From Acrasis kona (Eukaryota; Heterolobosea; Eutetramitea; Acrasida; Acrasidae), in contig JAOPGA020001141.1 of NCBI GenBank assembly GCA_026419775.2, positions 1 to 32,046 of the forward strand: 32,046 nt of DNA, in the 5' to 3' direction. Shown piece by piece: positions 31,354 to 32,046 of this stretch (positions are counted from its first letter, which is position 1; every line of letters begins with the position of its first letter). The position numbers were made by a program, and so were the translations under genes. Under the pieces are notes generated by a model. The model saw only the letters and a list, made by a program, of their open reading frames with translations. It had not been told where the DNA came from and searched no databases.

Positions 31354-32046
31354 CTAAACAATAATACTTCCCTTCTTTATTACATGTTTGATTGGTGAAT
31401 TACACAATTCATAAATAATGTGCTCCCAGTTGGCATGTTCAAGAACGATGCAATTACCATACTTATTAGGCTCCAAACTTCCATGCAACTTGTGTTGATT
31501 GAGCGAAGCTGCTGCATTAATGGTGCAGGCACACAATGCTTCGTTCATTGTCATTCTCATCTGCACACATGCCAAGTTCATTACAAAAGGCAAACTCATG
31601 CAATGAGCGTTGGGGTTAAAGTCCGATGCAAGTGCAACTGGTACTTGTTGATCGATCATCTTCCTCGCGGGTGGGTAGTGTATACGTAGGACGTAGGCAG
31701 TAGTGGGAAGAAGAGTTGCAACGATTTGGTTGTTCGCCATATCAGTGATGCCCTGATCACTGATGCACTCCAAGTGACTCACTGCGAGAGCGCCTACTTG
31801 TGCGGCCAGTTCTGCGCTGTTCATTGCATGTAATTCATCTCCATGAAAGTTGATGCTCAAGCCAATGTCCTTTGCTGCCCTCAAGATGGCTGAAGTTTCT
31901 TCTGATTCAAACACTCCCTTCTCATGGAACACGTCGACTAGAGTTGGAGAGATGACTTTATCATCGATGAGTTGTTTCAACTTTGGTATGTGTTGAGTTA
32001 GTATCTCTTGGGTGTACTCTTGTAACTTCTTGTCCTTGGGTACGGA
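31354..32046 (-). CDS. AMDHD1: Imidazolonepropionase (AMDHD1/HutI), N-terminus cut by window edge
   Basis: Amidohydrolase of histidine degradation that opens 4-imidazolone-5-propionate to N-formimino-glutamate using one metal ion. The visible 230 residues are the C-terminal half: VDVFHEKGVFESEETSAILR, the metal/substrate region INFHGDELHAMNSAELAAQV, GALAVSHLE, the conserved aspartate in VALASDFNPNAH, then MSLPFVMNLACVQMRMTMNE and TINAAASLN. The chain ends HVIKKGSIIV at a TAG stop, the usual C-terminus. The frame stays open to the last base of the window, so roughly 190 N-terminal residues, including the first metal-binding HxH, are outside. No intron is seen in this part. Confidence 0.93.
   Translation of the reverse strand, partial: SVPKDKKLQEYTQEILTQHIPKLKQLIDDKVISPTLVDVFHEKGVFESEETSAILRAAKDIGLSINFHGDELHAMNSAELAAQVGALAVSHLECISDQGITDMANNQIVATLLPTTAYVLRIHYPPARKMIDQQVPVALASDFNPNAHCMSLPFVMNLACVQMRMTMNEALCACTINAAASLNQHKLHGSLEPNKYGNCIVLEHANWEHIIYELCNSPIKHVIKKGSIIV

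Noticed and set aside
1-32046. Transposon, retroelement or virus-like sequence
   Set aside because: No transposase, integrase, reverse transcriptase, capsid or terminal-repeat structure was seen; the window is filled by ordinary host genes.

Overview
This 32 kb window is gene-dense nuclear DNA of a unicellular eukaryote. It holds spliceosomal introns, AATAAA-like signals at gene ends and mitochondrial presequences. The gene set points to a cell that both crawls and, at some stage, builds cilia: a CEP162-like centriole/transition-zone protein and a p25-alpha plus IPT/TIG protein sit beside BRK1 (SCAR/WAVE complex), a Rho/Rac GTPase, RICTOR (TORC2) and a GCK-III kinase. An amoeboflagellate such as a heterolobosean (Naegleria/Acrasis-like) would fit, but that is inference and the lineage cannot be fixed from sequence alone. 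I see no mobile element, virus-like element, CRISPR array, tRNA or rRNA.

Layout. 1-3.2 kb: CEP162-like gene (-), running off the left edge in a second frame. 3.3-5.3 kb: a mitochondrial-looking protein and BRK1 (+). 5.5-7.5 kb: GCK-III Ste20 kinase (-). 7.7-13.1 kb (+): unknown secreted protein, CtlX/DDAH-like guanidine hydrolase, GPP34/GOLPH3-like protein, gamma-SNAP. 13.1-16.9 kb (-): oligopeptidase B and class II fumarase. 17.1-17.9 kb: an unresolved coding-like region (-). 18.1-22.9 kb (+): RICTOR and an unrecognised gene. 23.0-27.1 kb (-): Rho/Rac GTPase, PSMD5, OLA1. 27.3-27.7 kb: small basic protein (+). 27.9-30.6 kb: p25-alpha/IPT protein with ten introns (-). 30.7-31.3 kb: membrane-anchored unknown (+). 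31.4 kb to the end: imidazolonepropionase (-), cut by the right edge.

Gene structure is the most distinctive property. By restoring conserved protein motifs I could place 35 introns. Nearly all are 34-44 nt, with GT(A/G)AGT- or GTATG-like donors and often a CTAAC/CTGAC-like element close to the acceptor. Two extreme cases are a 4-nt internal microexon in the GTPase and a kinase whose start codon is alone before the first intron. Neighbouring genes are separated by as little as 0-40 bp, and in at least seven genes the TAA stop lies inside an AATAAA hexamer.

Functionally the genes are housekeeping: trafficking (gamma-SNAP, GPP34), proteasome assembly (PSMD5), amino-acid and peptide catabolism (CtlX-like, oligopeptidase B, imidazolonepropionase), the TCA cycle, and motility signalling (BRK1, Rac, TORC2, GCK-III). 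Nothing shows that they act as a cluster; their adjacency is probably chance.
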